Below are positions 43,370-54,466 of a stretch of DNA of 64,000 nt, piece by piece. Each line of letters opens with the position of its first letter. The first letter of the stretch is position 1. A model generated the notes under the pieces. The model saw only the letters and a list, made by a program, of their open reading frames with translations. It was not told the origin of the DNA and made no database searches. The translations under genes were made by a program, and so were the position numbers. Origin of the DNA: Tubulanus polymorphus (taxonomy: Eukaryota > Nemertea > Palaeonemertea > Tubulaniformes > Tubulanidae); assembly GCF_964204645.1 (NCBI RefSeq), contig NC_134026.1:12986450-13050449 (forward strand). Reading direction: 5' to 3'.

Positions 43370-44530
43370 CGAAGATACAGTATTTTTACCATTCCCTAGT
43401 GGCAGATGTATGAACTAATTTTGGCGGTTTATGTACTATACTTATGTATATGTACTCACACCAGGTTTTTGTTTAGGTCTATCATAAAATGACTGAATTA
43501 CACGTAAGGAAACGGATGTTAGAAGGAGTTTTCGAAATGTACGCCCCCTACTGGTTAGAATAGGGACTTATTATGTGAGGGGTTCGTTGTATCTCATATC
43601 CAGGTATACGTGTATCAATTTTCATAGAAATCCCTTTATCCGCTTAGTAGATATGAATAAAAAAATGTATTTCCAGTAAAATGTAGGTGACGCTCCTGAA
43701 GAACCATATAAGTTACCTACTTAAACCATACATCACTTCAAGTATCTTGAAAAGGGGAGCTAACCACACATTGCAACCTCGATTCTATCGCCAACGGTTA
43801 AGGACCTAGGAGCAAAAATCGTTGTTTTCACAGTCCCCTGGTGGCAGTTGTATAAACTATTTATGCAGGATGGCATATTACACACATGTCTTTGTACTTA
43901 TACCAAGTTTTGTGATTTTCACAATAAACAGACCGCATTAAATGCGAAAAATGGATGCTGAAATCGATTTTTCAAAATTTACGCCCCCTAGTGGTTAAAA
44001 TGGGAACTAATCATATGAGGGCCGTTCGTTTCGTTTAGTAACCCGGTACATGTGTATCAATTTTGATAGAAATCCATTGATACCCTTAGTCGATATAGAT
44101 GAAAATGCGTATTCCAGCGTCTTATAGGTGGCTCTACTGGCGAACCAAATGAGCTACATAGTTATACCATACATCAATACAAGCGTCTTCGCAAGGGCTA
44201 CTGGTCACTCATTGCAAGCACAATTCTATCTCCACCGGTTAAGGAGCTAGGAGCGAAAATCTCTTTGAAAAATTTGGGGGCCCATTTTCGAGCCCGTAGA
44301 GCCCAAACGGTTAATCGCAGATAGGGCGTGCCGTTGACTTTTTTAGCCTCCAGGCTGTTATGAACAACTTTCGTGCTCGGTCGAAGCTGAAAACTCAAAG
44401 ACAAAAATTTTTCTCACAGTAACTTTTCGATGTCAGAATTTTCAAAAGTAAAACGCCCCCTGGTGGGTGAACGGGGTCTCCAATCAAAGATCCCTTCGAC
44501 TCACCTCAAGGTACCTGTGTTCCGTACATC
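43370..44530. repeat. Diverged tandem repeat, period about 440 bp
   Basis: The anchor ACGCCCCCTAGTGG (or CTGG) recurs at 43541, 43981 and about 44453. Units also share CGTGTATCAATTTT.ATAGAAAT, a GTGGCAGNTGTAT segment and CGGTTAAGGA.CTAGGAGC. Divergence is 25-35% by eye. No ORF runs through the units. Confidence 0.75.
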
Positions 44531-45074
44531 TCACGTAAGTTTCACGTAAATCCTTCACGCAATAGTCTTGTTACTAGCCGAATTCGAAGTATTAAAGCCT
44601 ACATATGATGCTCTCTATCTTGTGTTGCCGAATTCGAAGCTACATATGATGCTCTCTTGCTTAATGTGTATACGACACAAACAAGCTATAAAAATTCCTA
44701 AGTTGCGTTCAGTCGAGCAATGTCCTAATTTAACAATCGACTCTTAGAGGAGATAAAAATATCACTATGTGTTTACTACATATCTAGAACAACTCAGCTC
44801 TATCGATATAAGGACACAGACACAGACACACACACGTAGGCGCTGTGGGAATAAGACACGTATACAATATATATACGTATATGGATACTGTTTGAATCGG
44901 GCTTAAATTTCGATGTTTAGAGGCTCACAGTGAGTAAACAGTGCAATTCTAATTAATATCATATACAGTATTTGTCAATGCAGCGTAGTACTTGTGATAC
45001 AGAATGGTTTCACCGACAGTGAAAGTAAATTGCAGTTGTTTATATCCTTTCAGTAAGATCCAGTGTGAAAAAGA

Positions 45075-45075
<1 letters not shown>
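44531..45075. other. No gene recognised
   Basis: Contains a partial duplication of GCCGAATTCGAAG...ACATATGATGCTCTCT (44577 and 44627) and a CA-rich tract (44816-44836). Confidence 0.4.
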
Positions 45076-45111
<36 letters not shown>

Positions 45112-45210
45112 CAGCAGGAATACAATAGGGTTTCTGCGGAGGCAGCAGAAACCCTAATAATAATAATCAGGAATACAATAGGGTTTCTGCGAAGGCAGCA
45201 GAAGCCCTAA
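45076..45210. repeat. (AAT)n and GGGTTTCTGC hairpin minisatellite, first array
   Basis: AAT triplets, then CAGGAATACAATAGGG and the hairpin GGGTTTCTGC...GCAGAAACCC, repeated twice with AAT spacers. A similar array lies at 45656-45770. Confidence 0.85.
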
Positions 45211-45655
45211 ATATAGCTGCAAAGCAGCGATAACGGGTTTTCTGGATGCATGTGATCGAAAGGAAAAATTAATTACCGGGTATTCGATGGAAAAAATAAA
45301 ATGAGATGATTTGGATATTATCGGAGCAATCCTCTTTTTGGTTGAATGGTCTAACCCCAGTATAGTCCCCCGTTATTTGGAAATTCTCGAAGCCCTCCTT
45401 TATTTACTTACTACATGACGTCACAAACTGTTATTTCGCCGGTGCTTGTTGTCTAACAATTCAATTCAATTCTTTATTTACAGTAACCTAATAAGTAATT
45501 TTAAGTTTCAAATAGGATGGAAAGTACATTCAGACAATCTGTTGGTTCAGAGAGACCGTTATTACAGTATCAATTCATACATTTCGTTTCGAAGCTGTCA
45601 GTTGCCGAATCTGAATGAAGATAAATTTTATTTGACGAAATCGGCGGAAAATATA

Positions 45656-45770
45656 TAATAATAATAATCAACAGAATTTCAAGAGGGTTTTCGACGAAAG
45701 TCAGAAAACCCTAATAATAATAATCAGCAGGAATACAATAGGGTTTCTGCGAAGGCGGCAGAAACCCTAA
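45656..45770. repeat. (AAT)n and GGGTTTCTGC hairpin minisatellite, second array
   Basis: Same unit as 45076-45210. One subunit has changed to GGGTTTTCGACG..GTCAGAAAACCC, keeping pairing by compensatory change of the arms. Confidence 0.85.
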
Positions 45771-46469
45771 AGAAGACGCTTTTGGAGAGTGGCATGATCG
45801 CGGGGGGCAGACTTGAAATAAATGCCATTGAGTAATTCAGTAAAATGTTCCAGAATCTAGCTTTTGGAGAAAGGGCCACAGGAGCATAAGGCACAAAAGG
45901 GGTGTGGTCTTTGAAGAATGAGATGCGTTTAGGTGCTTTCTGAGCACTTTCTTAGTTGAAATTAGGAATGGTATATGCTCACAATTTCAGTCATGTTTTA
46001 TGTAAAAAGGATAATAACGATTTCAATAGATTCAATGAGGCTAAGATTATCTAATGTATGAAATGAAGGTTAAAATCTATCTAAGCCCACGAAATGTTGA
46101 AGGATTTCAGAATGTAACGCTATGCAGAAATACGACAATAACGGTTTTACACTGGTATCCTTTAACAGCAGGCGATGAAAAAATTATGTTCAAGCGTCAG
46201 AAAAATGGATGAGGGCCTGGCCCTATGTCTCTGTATTGTTCTCTGATTCCAAGAACATGTCTATCGCATATTTGAGCCTAAACGTCTACTTTTACTTAGT
46301 AGCCACTTAAGATTTGCAGTGATACGTGACAACATGAACACATTGAGAAACTAGTGGAAAATTCTATACCCACGCTATAGTTTGGGATATAGTTGTATTT
46401 TGAGTGTCTCAGTTAAGCTCTGAAGATAGTCTAACCAATAAAAATCGAAATTGGAGTAAATTAGTTTAC
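45771..46469. other. No gene recognised
   Basis: Ordinary sequence up to the left border of Mav-E, where AT-richness rises sharply. Confidence 0.4.
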
Positions 46470-46482
46470 AAATTGTCATTGG

Positions 46483-47199
46483 TTATGGAGTTTTACGATG
46501 AATCGAAATTTCCTTCTTCATTGTATCCAGTAAGTTATCTAAACGTTTTCCTAATTGTAATTGACTTGAATCATTATCAATTTGTTGAATATCTCTTCGC
46601 GATGTTTCTGGTTCTAAATTATTATTGATTGTTTCAAAGAATTCATTAATTCTTTGTTTAAATACTCTTTTATTTTGATTTATTTCTTCTTGTGTTACAT
46701 CTTCTGGTTCATTACTATTAAAACTTATTCTTTTAATTCTAGATGATTCTAAATTACTCAAAGTTGATTCTGCTAATATTTTGTTTTCACGTTTATAAGT
46801 GATATTAATATAATAATCATCTTTCAAATGATAATAATATTCACCATTATCTAAAAGTTTTAATTCTCGTACTAAAAGTCTAGCACCTCTATCATTGATA
46901 TTATATCCAGAATTTTCAAATACAGGTTGTAATTTTAGAATAAATTCATTATATACTAAATTCTTTTTAAATAAACCTGAAACTTCATTTGCAGGATTTA
47001 TTCTCGATCTAGTTTTTCTATCATATTCATCTGTTGATGGGGCTTTAAAACCACTATCTGCTAAATTAGAATTATACGCTGATGAATTATCATCATCAAT
47101 ATCAGTTTCACTAAATTTGGGTGGTGGTTTATCAGGTATAAATCCTTCATTATTATTTCCCATTTCTTTCATTTCATAATCTACTCCACCTTCTGCCAT
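46483..47199 (-). CDS. Mav-E coiled-coil protein, N-terminal 238 aa, open but truncated
   Basis: MAEGGVDYEMKEMGNNNEGF, an acidic, proline-bearing N-terminus (PDKPPPKFSETDIDDDNSS), STDEYDRKTRSRI, then the conserved core SGYNINDRGARLLVRELK, YYYHLKDDYYINITYK, ESTLSNLESSRIKRI and KRVFKQRINEFFETI. No stops within. The rest of the protein (coiled coil and membrane segment, as in Mav-G) is missing. Function unknown. Confidence 0.6.
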   Translation of the reverse strand: MAEGGVDYEMKEMGNNNEGFIPDKPPPKFSETDIDDDNSSAYNSNLADSGFKAPSTDEYDRKTRSRINPANEVSGLFKKNLVYNEFILKLQPVFENSGYNINDRGARLLVRELKLLDNGEYYYHLKDDYYINITYKRENKILAESTLSNLESSRIKRISFNSNEPEDVTQEEINQNKRVFKQRINEFFETINNNLEPETSRRDIQQIDNDSSQLQLGKRLDNLLDTMKKEISIHRKTP

Positions 47200-47215
47200 T
47201 TACATGATAAAAAAA

Positions 47216-48255
47216 TTAAAATTTAAAATATAATATTCCTCCGATTACAATTCCTATGCAAGTTATAGCTAATTTAGCATTTTCATGGGATTTATTATCA
47301 TTATCAGTTTTAATTATTTCATGTTGAATAATATCAGTTTTACCATTTTCTGTAGTATTATAATCTTTTATTTTAGAATCATTATTTAATTTAATATTCT
47401 TAGTTTTAGTTTCTGTTGATTGAATATGTTTTTTTTTTCACCTTCCATTAATTTTGGAGCAGTAATAATCTTTTTATATATATCATTTAATCCAAATGAA
47501 TTATTTATTGTTGCAGTTTTAATTAGATTATTATAACCAATTATATTTCCCAACATTAATACTAAATCATTAGAAATAATTAATAGATTAGGGCCTATAC
47601 AATAATTTAATCTAATATGTGATTTATCTAAATAATTTTGATATCTTACAATGTTTTCTGGAATCGATTTATTTTTATCATTATGAATTGAATCTTCAAA
47701 TAATACTTTGAATTGTTTCTGTGCATCGAATGAAGTGTTATCATTTCCAACTATTGGGGATCTTGTTTCAACTTGCGCACCTAAAATACATATCAAATAA
47801 GTTCTAATTGATTGATTTATTCTTTGTATGCCTGATTTTGTAAAACCTTCACTATTTTCTAAAATAAAATTAATCCAACCGTTATTATTATCAATTTTAT
47901 AATTATGATAAGCTCCAATTCTATGCATATAATCAATTCTTTTATTTCATACTGTTCACCAATACCTTGCAATTTACCATGCGCTCTAAAATCGGATTTA
48001 ATATTTATATTAAATTCATAACATATTTTATAAAACTTAGATAGATTGATATTATTATCCAATTCTTTAAAATATTTAGATTCGGGTAGAGGACATTCTA
48101 ATTCATTTAATATTATTCTGATTTGAAAATATGTGTGAAATCTAAATATTTAATTTTAAATCAGAATAATTCAAATTTTATCTACGTTATTTAAATGATC
48201 ATTCCAACTTATACCACAACCAGTTGTTGCACAATAAACAGCAAAATTTAAAGGG
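47216..48255 (-). pseudogene. Mav-E CATTGCG protein, frameshifted and 5'-truncated
   Basis: Begins mid-gene with the equivalent of FAVYCATTGCG (48250 region). It then keeps FRAHGKLQGIGEQYEIKE, HRIGAYHNYKIDNNNGW, GFTKSGIQRINQSIRTYLIC and GNDNTSFDAQKQF, ending in the hydrophobic tail. Frameshifts at about 48130, 47930 and 47430. Confidence 0.65.
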
Positions 48256-48520
48256 TAACTGACAGATATTTTATTCTGGCATAATTTCCTTGGAAAAAAT
48301 ATATAGAATACGGATTTGTAAAGGTTTTTTGCTCTAAAAGTCATAGATCTATTAAAAATAGTACTTTAGTAACTGCATTTTCTTGCGGTGTGTTGAACTA
48401 GTTTCCGTAAACAAATATCGGCAATTTCCGGAATTCTCAAGTGCGTGACGTCACTACATGTACCAGGAAGTCTTTTGTCTCATCTGTACAAATGATTATT
48501 TACATTTATACTTTTCCAAA

Positions 48521-48747
48521 ATGGGACTTCGCAGTGTCGCTTATGGGTGCAGTCATGGCAGTGCTGACAAAAAAAGTACATTCTACTGGCCAAGTGATGA
48601 TAAGACGAGGGCCATGTGGACGAAATTTGTATGCCAGAAGCGTTTAAACTGGACAGGGCCGACCCGGTATTCGGTCTTATGTCGGTATCATTTTGAAGAA
48701 ACAGCTTGTGCAAATAAGATGATGTTTGACGCAAATTTCGCGATAAA
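48521..48747 (+). CDS. THAP-type protein, exon 1 (THAP domain)
   Basis: ATG at 48521. The C2CH pattern is recognisable: VAYGCSHG, FYWPSDD, W.KFVCQKRLNW and VLCRYHFEE. The first zinc cysteine (expected before VAYGC) is a serine here (GLRSVAYGC), so metal binding may be impaired. Donor GTAAGC follows. The exon ends in phase 2 and joins in frame to 49175. THAP proteins bind DNA and many are derived from P-type transposases. Confidence 0.75.
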
Positions 48748-49174
48748 GTAAGCTTCATAATAAAACCCTTGAAATATAAATGAATAAATCCAGCCCATAT
48801 GACTGGAACCTCCTGATTTAGGAGTATAGTATAGGATTTGGATGATACTGAAGATTTATTATTTTGATGAGATGGTCCCCGGACAACCTGGCCTGTAAAA
48901 AGCTATAATAGCGCTTTCATCATATGCAGGCATCGTACTACAAAAAGGGACCATTTCACAATATTAAATCTATGAATTACTGAGTGAAAAGTATCTTTAT
49001 CTTATAATAATAGACTACTCCATTTATTGAAAACAAGATAAACATAGCTGTCCTAATAGGTCATAGGTAGCACAGGCCACAAATCAAAATGAATATCAAA
49101 ATGCAACATATAATATCATTATGAGAGCTTTGCCAAATGAACTGATTTCTGAAGAAAATGTTTTATTTATTCAG

Positions 49175-49465
49175 GTTACTGCTAAAGTCAGGAGCTGTAC
49201 CAACAATTTATATGCCGGTACAGCCAAGTCAATTAAACTCAGCTGACGAAACGCTTTTTTCACCCCCAGACCAAAGGGCAGGGCTGCATATGAAAAAAGA
49301 GAAAGAAAAAGAATATTTAACAATGTGGCGAACCCTCAAAAAGCCTCAGCTGTAATTCCCGATGATGAATCTTCGTTTCAAGACCCGGACTGCCTAGTTG
49401 AGTCCAACATTGCCGCCAAATCTAAAGAAATTGGCATACAAAGTGACCAGATTGTGTGTCGAAAG
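49175..49465 (+). pseudogene. THAP-type protein, exon 2 with a frameshift
   Basis: Acceptor TTTATTCAG. It reads LLLKSGAVPTIYMPVQPSQL in the frame set by exon 1. At a run of six T (49255-49260) the frame must shift by one to continue PRPKGRAAYEKRE...FNNVANPQKAS and VESNIAAKSKEIGIQSDQ. Donor GTGAGT. The break could be a real mutation or a homopolymer assembly error. Confidence 0.65.
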
Positions 49466-49519
49466 GTGAGTATCTTTTTCAGTAGTGCCTTTTTCATTGT
49501 TGATACTGGTTTTTCACAG

Positions 49520-49682
49520 AGCAAAAGTTTAAATATTGATCTTTTGATAAATTCAGCTATTCAGACGCTTAAGACACCAGCAAAACCGAAAGTAGTAGTA
49601 AGGTACAAAACAAAACCTGTTTATGTATTCAAAAAAGTACGCCAAACCTCACGGGGGGTTCAGATAACTCCTGCAACAAAAA
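49520..49682 (+). CDS. THAP-type protein, exon 3
   Basis: Acceptor TTTTTCACAG, phase 0 with exon 2. Encodes SKSLNIDLLINSAIQTLKTP, then a basic stretch VVVRYKTKPVYVFKKVRQTS. Donor GTAAGC. Phase 1 at its end fits exon 4. Confidence 0.6.
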
Positions 49683-49836
49683 GTAAGCACTGTATTTAGG
49701 AAATATTTTCAATATAATCAATGATTGACTAATTTCAGATTTGATCACAATCCTATATCAATACTTATAATGAAAAAGTAAAAAAACTTCATTTAGGCCT
49801 ATAGACTATTTTAAAGTTATCAACCATCCATTTCAG

Positions 49837-49925
49837 CGATTGCCACAGGGGTAAATATGAAGAGGAAAGGTCGGCCCCTTGGAAGCAGCAGGAAGACCTT
49901 TGTTGTTGATAGCAGTTCGTCTGAG
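49837..49925 (+). CDS. THAP-type protein, exon 4 (AT-hook)
   Basis: Acceptor CATTTCAG, in phase with exon 3: TIATGVNMKRKGRPLGSSRK, which contains the AT-hook-like core RKGRPLG. Ends in a serine cluster; donor GTAACT. Confidence 0.6.
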
Positions 49926-50012
49926 GTAACTTTTTTATGAGTATGTCTCAGGTAATGCTTATTGCTGATGATTACTAGTGCCACCCTACAACGATCTATC
50001 TATCCAATTTTC

Positions 50013-50173
50013 AGAGATGACAGCCAGCTAGATTATGGGAAACAAGCTAAAGTAATCGTTTTCGAGCATAAACTATTTGAACTTTTCCGTCATTGTAATT
50101 CTTGCGGTGGTTATAACAAGATAGAGAAAAGAACCAAATGTACTTTTTTAAGGATCATTCCTTGTTTTAGATA
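50013..50173 (+). pseudogene. THAP-type protein, exon 5, truncated by Mav-F
   Basis: After an acceptor-like CCAATTTTCAG it encodes DDSQLDYGKQAKVIVFEHKL, FELFRHCNSCGG and KIEKRTKCTFL. This is the start of a cysteine-bearing domain that I recall following THAP domains in multi-copy invertebrate and fish proteins (pattern KFIVFE..L..LF..C..C). The frame does not join exon 4 cleanly, and coding stops at about 50173, where Maverick sequence begins. Confidence 0.5.
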
Positions 50174-50179
50174 AAACTT

Positions 50180-53100
50180 TAACATTCTATAATGCACTAC
50201 ATAATCATATTTATCTTCCTGAGTTACCATTAACTTTTCTGTATGAATACGATTTTCGGGTTTAATTCTTTTTTGATAATTTCATAATTCTTCATGTGTC
50301 ACAGTTTTATGTTCTGGACAGTATGCTAGGATTTCTAGATTCAAATTTAGTATGTTCAGGATATTCCAAGTCTACAACAAAGAAGTAACCAGTATCTGAA
50401 TCATCTGCAATATCTAGGATTCTTTTCTTACAATCAAATTTATCATTATTTTCATGTTGTAAAACTTCACTTATTTCAAATACTCCATAAGGTTGTGGTT
50501 CCATCATTGCCCAACCATATAGATTATTTACATCTATATATAATAATTTATATCCAGGATTATCATTTACATTGAAATATCTATCACCTAATACACCTAA
50601 AACTCCTCCTCTTATAGATTTTTCAAATAATAATAATTGATCTATATTTGTTAACAAATCCATTTTTATATCTGTAAATTTTAAACCACAATCCCAAGTT
50701 AATCCTGGTGATGAATAACAATGGCAAGGATCAATATTAAAATATTTTAGATTTACATCTCTAAACCTTTCAAATATATCCGATAATAATAATACATCTG
50801 ATTTTAAATATAAATCTACTAATTGTCCATGATTTATTATTTTGAAATGATTCCAAATATTCAATGTTCCATTATAGACTTCATCTTTAACATATTCATT
50901 TTTTAATTGATCATAAAATTGTTCTTTTAATAATTCAGTTATATTGAAATCATTGTGTGATTTATAAAATGAATATGGAATTGCGCCTTTATATCTCATT
51001 AATTGAAAATCATCATTATTTGGATAGTGATGCTTTAATATCTTTAATTCATCATCAACTAATGCTTTTGATAAGTTGTCTAATGAACTACCTAAACATC
51101 TATATGAATCTATAAATCTTAGACACCCAAATTGGAATGATATATAATTCTCAGATGTTTTAGCTATCATTTTAAATTTATAAGTTGGTATTTTATTTTT
51201 TAATCTATTTGAATTCAATCTTTCTATTTTATGACATAACTGTTTGATGAATAAATGAGCGTCATATCCTGATAAATTATGAAATATTACTGGAACAAAG
51301 TTAATTTTCTTAGCTTGTAAGTTACAATTCTCATGCGCTGCGCCTCTAAACTTTCCATTTAAATGATCATGGTCTCTTACTTTTTTATGTTTTAGATTAA
51401 ATATCTTTTCACAATAATAACATTTATCTGCAAACTCAAATTCTTCTTTATCTTTTTCTGTCATAATTATTTCTTTATTTTCATTTAACTTTTCATTAAA
51501 TTTTATTTCATACTCGATTAATAAGTCACAAAAATGATTGATAACATTTTCATTTTTATAATGATAATATTCACTTTTAATTAGTTCTGGATAATCAGAT
51601 TTAATATATAATCCAAAAGCTGCAGCTGATTGATGAATCTTTTTAATAGTATTTGTTATTAGGGGATCTGAATATTCAATTATATCCTTTTCATTAGAAT
51701 TTAATTTCTTTCTTTTATAATATATTTCTTTTCTATCTTGATCAGTTAATTCTTTATTTAGTGATTCAAAATCTCCATATATAACAAATGGTATTTTATT
51801 CTTGTAATCATATTTTTTGAATTCTAATATTTTACCCTTTTCATTTGGTAAAACTATCTTACAATAATCATGATTATCACATAATTTTTTATGATTTAAT
51901 AATGCACTTTCATTACTGAATTTAGTTGTACATTTTCTACATAGATATATTTCATTGTGGTTATTTTCTATTCTAAAAAATAAATCGATTTGTTTAATCC
52001 ACATATAATGATTTTCATAATATAGTATATCTATAACATCATTTGAATCATAATCTTTTGATAGGTATAAAGGTTCTAATGTATAATGTTCAATTTTATC
52101 ACCTTTTGTATTTGATAATTTGATTAAATCGAATACATTTATTTTTAGATTATTATCTCTTTCTATTTTTGGAATATTTTTAATTCTAACTGGATAATTA
52201 TCTATCTTATATTTATTTTCAAATGGTTTATAATGTGTTAATCTAAAACTATGTTGTTTATAATCGTCAACTGGGTGTAAGCAACTAATTATTGTCCATA
52301 GAAAACATTTATCATCAAAATTTTGTACATCTATTACAGCATTAGTTTTAAATGGTAATTTGATATAACTTGATCCATTTATACTATCTTTATAATATGA
52401 TAAATTATTTTCATCAATTGGTTTTGATTTAGTTAACTTATTATATTTTGTGTTATAAACATGTAAAGTCATAAATATTATTTCATCAAATATTAAACCA
52501 GGTCCTTCAAAATATTTCTCTTCTATTTTAGTTTTTACTTCATTATAACATTTATCTAATTTATCATCTATATGTTGTTTTGAAATAATATGTTGTGAAT
52601 GAGAATTTATATTATATATTGGTTTATCTTCAGATTTTATAAACTTTACTTTAGAAGATATACTAATTTTAGGGTATTCAACATCTGTTATTATTTTTAT
52701 AATAATTTTCATATTTTCTCAATGTTTTTTATTTTCTTCTAATGTTTTTCCTTCATGAAATTTAAAATCGATAGCTGCTGGACCAATATCACTTTTAAAT
52801 GCTTCGGTTATCTCTATTTCTTTTTTATTATCTAATGAATTAACATAATTTCTAACATCTTCCATGTATGGTCTTTTATTGTTTAATTTATTTTTTATTC
52901 TTTTAATTGTCTTCTGTTTCTTATGATTATCTTTATCAAAATAATCCTCACCTAAAATATCATTATTCTTATTTCTAATATGACTTTTAGATTTTAAATG
53001 TTCTTTATAATATCTTTTATCACTGAATGATTGATTACACATATCACATTTGTATGTTTCTTGTTCATTCGTTAATTCATCTAATTTAGTTTCTAATATA

Positions 53101-53222
53101 TCATCTTTATATTTTTACTTTAATTTATTCTCTAAATGTCTTTTAGTTTTATTGTGTCTTGCTTTTTGAGATTTATCTATATTGATTTTACATGTTGAAC
53201 AGTAGTACTTATTTGCTTCCAT
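50180..53222 (-). pseudogene. POLB: Family-B DNA polymerase with N-terminal zinc fingers and an internal HNH-like nuclease motif
   Basis: ATG at 53222. Two fingers (YYCSTCKINIDKSQ; YKCDMCNQSFSDKRYYKEHL), a basic linker, then an 801-codon open part (52712-50307). In that part: a third finger (residues 258-283), exonuclease I FVIYGDFESLN (D314, E316), an endonuclease-VII-like CYYC...VRDHDHLNGKFRGAAH (431-460), exonuclease II FHNLSGYDAHLFI (D484), LKSDVLLLSDIF, and polymerase motif A YIDVNNLYGWAM (D727). Defects: in-frame stops at about 53116 and 52719-52721, a frameshift near 50330, and loss of everything after the PEHKTVTHEELW segment, including motif C. Protein-primed type by overall pattern. 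Confidence 0.9.
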
Positions 53223-53278
53223 TTTAATACCAAATTTTTTATTAAAATTGATTTTAAAAGTTATTCATTTATATGTAA

Positions 53279-53287
<9 letters not shown>

Positions 53288-53310
<23 letters not shown>
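53288..53310. repeat. (TA)n tract next to the Mav-F hairpin
   Basis: TA dinucleotide expansion inside the TTATTCAT...ATATGAATAT spacer that precedes the terminal hairpin in Mav-D and Mav-A as well. Confidence 0.9.
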
Positions 53311-53312
<2 letters not shown>

Positions 53313-53327
53313 TATAAATATGAATAT

Positions 53328-53477
53328 AGTAATAGGGGTTCAGGTCAGAGGTTGAGAGGTCGAGCTCATAAAAAAATGAAAAAATAAATTCGAGTGTGCG
53401 ACGAGAATTAATTTTTTCACTTTTTTATGAGCTCGACCTCTCGACCTCTGGCTTGATCCCCTATTATCCCTATTACT
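53328..53477. repeat. Mav-F right terminal hairpin (150 bp)
   Basis: Starts AGTAATAGGGGTTCAGG (an ATAATAGGG unit lost) and ends CCCCTATTATCCCTATTACT. The arms are extended by a self-complementary GAGCTCATAAAAAA insertion. The core AAATTCGAGTGTGCGA is conserved. Confidence 0.9.
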
Positions 53478-53998
53478 AATGTAGCATTTTATCATCTTCG
53501 TAACGTAAGTAAAATTAGGCAGTATCTTGATCAGAAAACTGCTGAGCAACTTATTCATGCCTTCATAACTACGGGTTTGGATTACTGTAATTCTTTGTTA
53601 CATGGTCTTCCCAACTGTCTCATTGCTAAATTACAGAGTGTGCAAAATGCAGCGGCACGGGTTGTTACAAGAAACGGGAAGTACTGTAGGATGGCCCCTA
53701 TTCTTTATTCACTTCATCGGTTACCAGTCAAATACCGTGTGCAATTCAAAATTCTAGTCATAACATACAAATGTCTTCATTCTCTACCACTTCATTATCT
53801 GTAGTGCCTTGTGACTATAAATCCAGCTGTGCGTAACCTTCGATCCTCAAACCAATTGCTTTTAATTCAACCAAGAGCCAAACTTTTATGCGCTGGTCAT
53901 AGGGCCTTTTATTACTGTGCTCCATATTTTTGGAATAAATTGTCACCATATTTACATTTTAATCCAGGTCTAGATTCTTTTAAATCTCAACCTAAGAC
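53478..53998 (+). pseudogene. CR1/L2-like non-LTR retrotransposon, C-terminal end
   Basis: One frame from 53478 with a single TAG at about 53802: TTGLDYCNSLLHGLPNCL, KLQSVQNAAARVVTR, ILYSLHRLPVKYRVQFKIL and TYKCLHSLPLHYL, then FYYCAPYFWNKLSPYL. This is the conserved region after the reverse transcriptase core in CR1/L2/jockey-type ORF2. It is bounded by Mav-F on the left and Mav-G on the right, so it is a target fragment caught between two Mavericks. Confidence 0.85.
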
Positions 53999-54015
53999 AT
54001 TTTTTTGCTAAATAA

Positions 54016-54438
54016 ATGGGTGATAAAGTTGATAATAATGATATTATTCCTCATGATATCAGTAAAACTAAATTAAAATCATATTTTGAAAAACAAATAT
54101 CAGAATTTGAAAGTGAGTTAAAGATAAAAAAGAAAAAATATTCAAAAAGTAAAATTTTATATTATTTTATTATTAGTGGTTCGGTTACAATTAGTTCTGC
54201 AATAACATTTTTAGCAATATTTTCGCCATTAACACCTTTAGCTATATCAATTGGCGTGCTAGGATTTTCATCAAGTGTATTAACCGGAATAAGTTCAAAA
54301 TTAAATATATAAGGTAATAAAGAAAAAATTAAATCTAATATAAAGGAAATTAATAAATTGAAAAATACATTAGATTATATAATAAGCTTAAATGGTAATA
54401 TAACAATCGAAGAGCAGGATAAATTATTACAAGAATAA
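54016..54438 (+). pseudogene. Mav-G two-helix membrane protein, one stop
   Basis: MGDKVDNNDIIPHDISKTKL, a lysine-rich helix, then hydrophobic IISGSVTISSAITFLAIF and a second hydrophobic stretch. A TAA at about 54310 interrupts, after which KSNIKEINKLKNTLDYIIS continues in frame to EEQDKLLQE. Homologue of 12120-11710. Confidence 0.6.
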
Positions 54439-54466
54439 ATAAATTATTAATTTTTCAATTATATAA

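Larger units (their letters stand above)
46470..48256 (-). mobile_element. Mav-E: Maverick structural-gene fragment
   Basis: Two minus-strand genes homologous to Mav-G 54740-56400, in the same order, cut off at both sides without hairpins. The right cut falls inside the CATTGCG protein, 15-20 codons after its start; the left cut falls inside the coiled-coil protein. THAP gene sequence follows on the right. Confidence 0.75.
50177..53477 (-). mobile_element. POLB: Mav-F: Maverick polymerase end with right hairpin
   Basis: Contains most of the polymerase gene reading leftward from the hairpin, so the polymerase lies at one terminus and points inward. The left side is truncated at about 50177 against THAP gene sequence. 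The right end inserted into a CR1/L2-like element: reverse transcriptase frame begins directly at 53478. Confidence 0.85.

Noticed and set aside
43370-44530. Possible gene in the 440-bp repeated region
   Set aside because: Frames are short and differ between units, so no coding constraint is visible.
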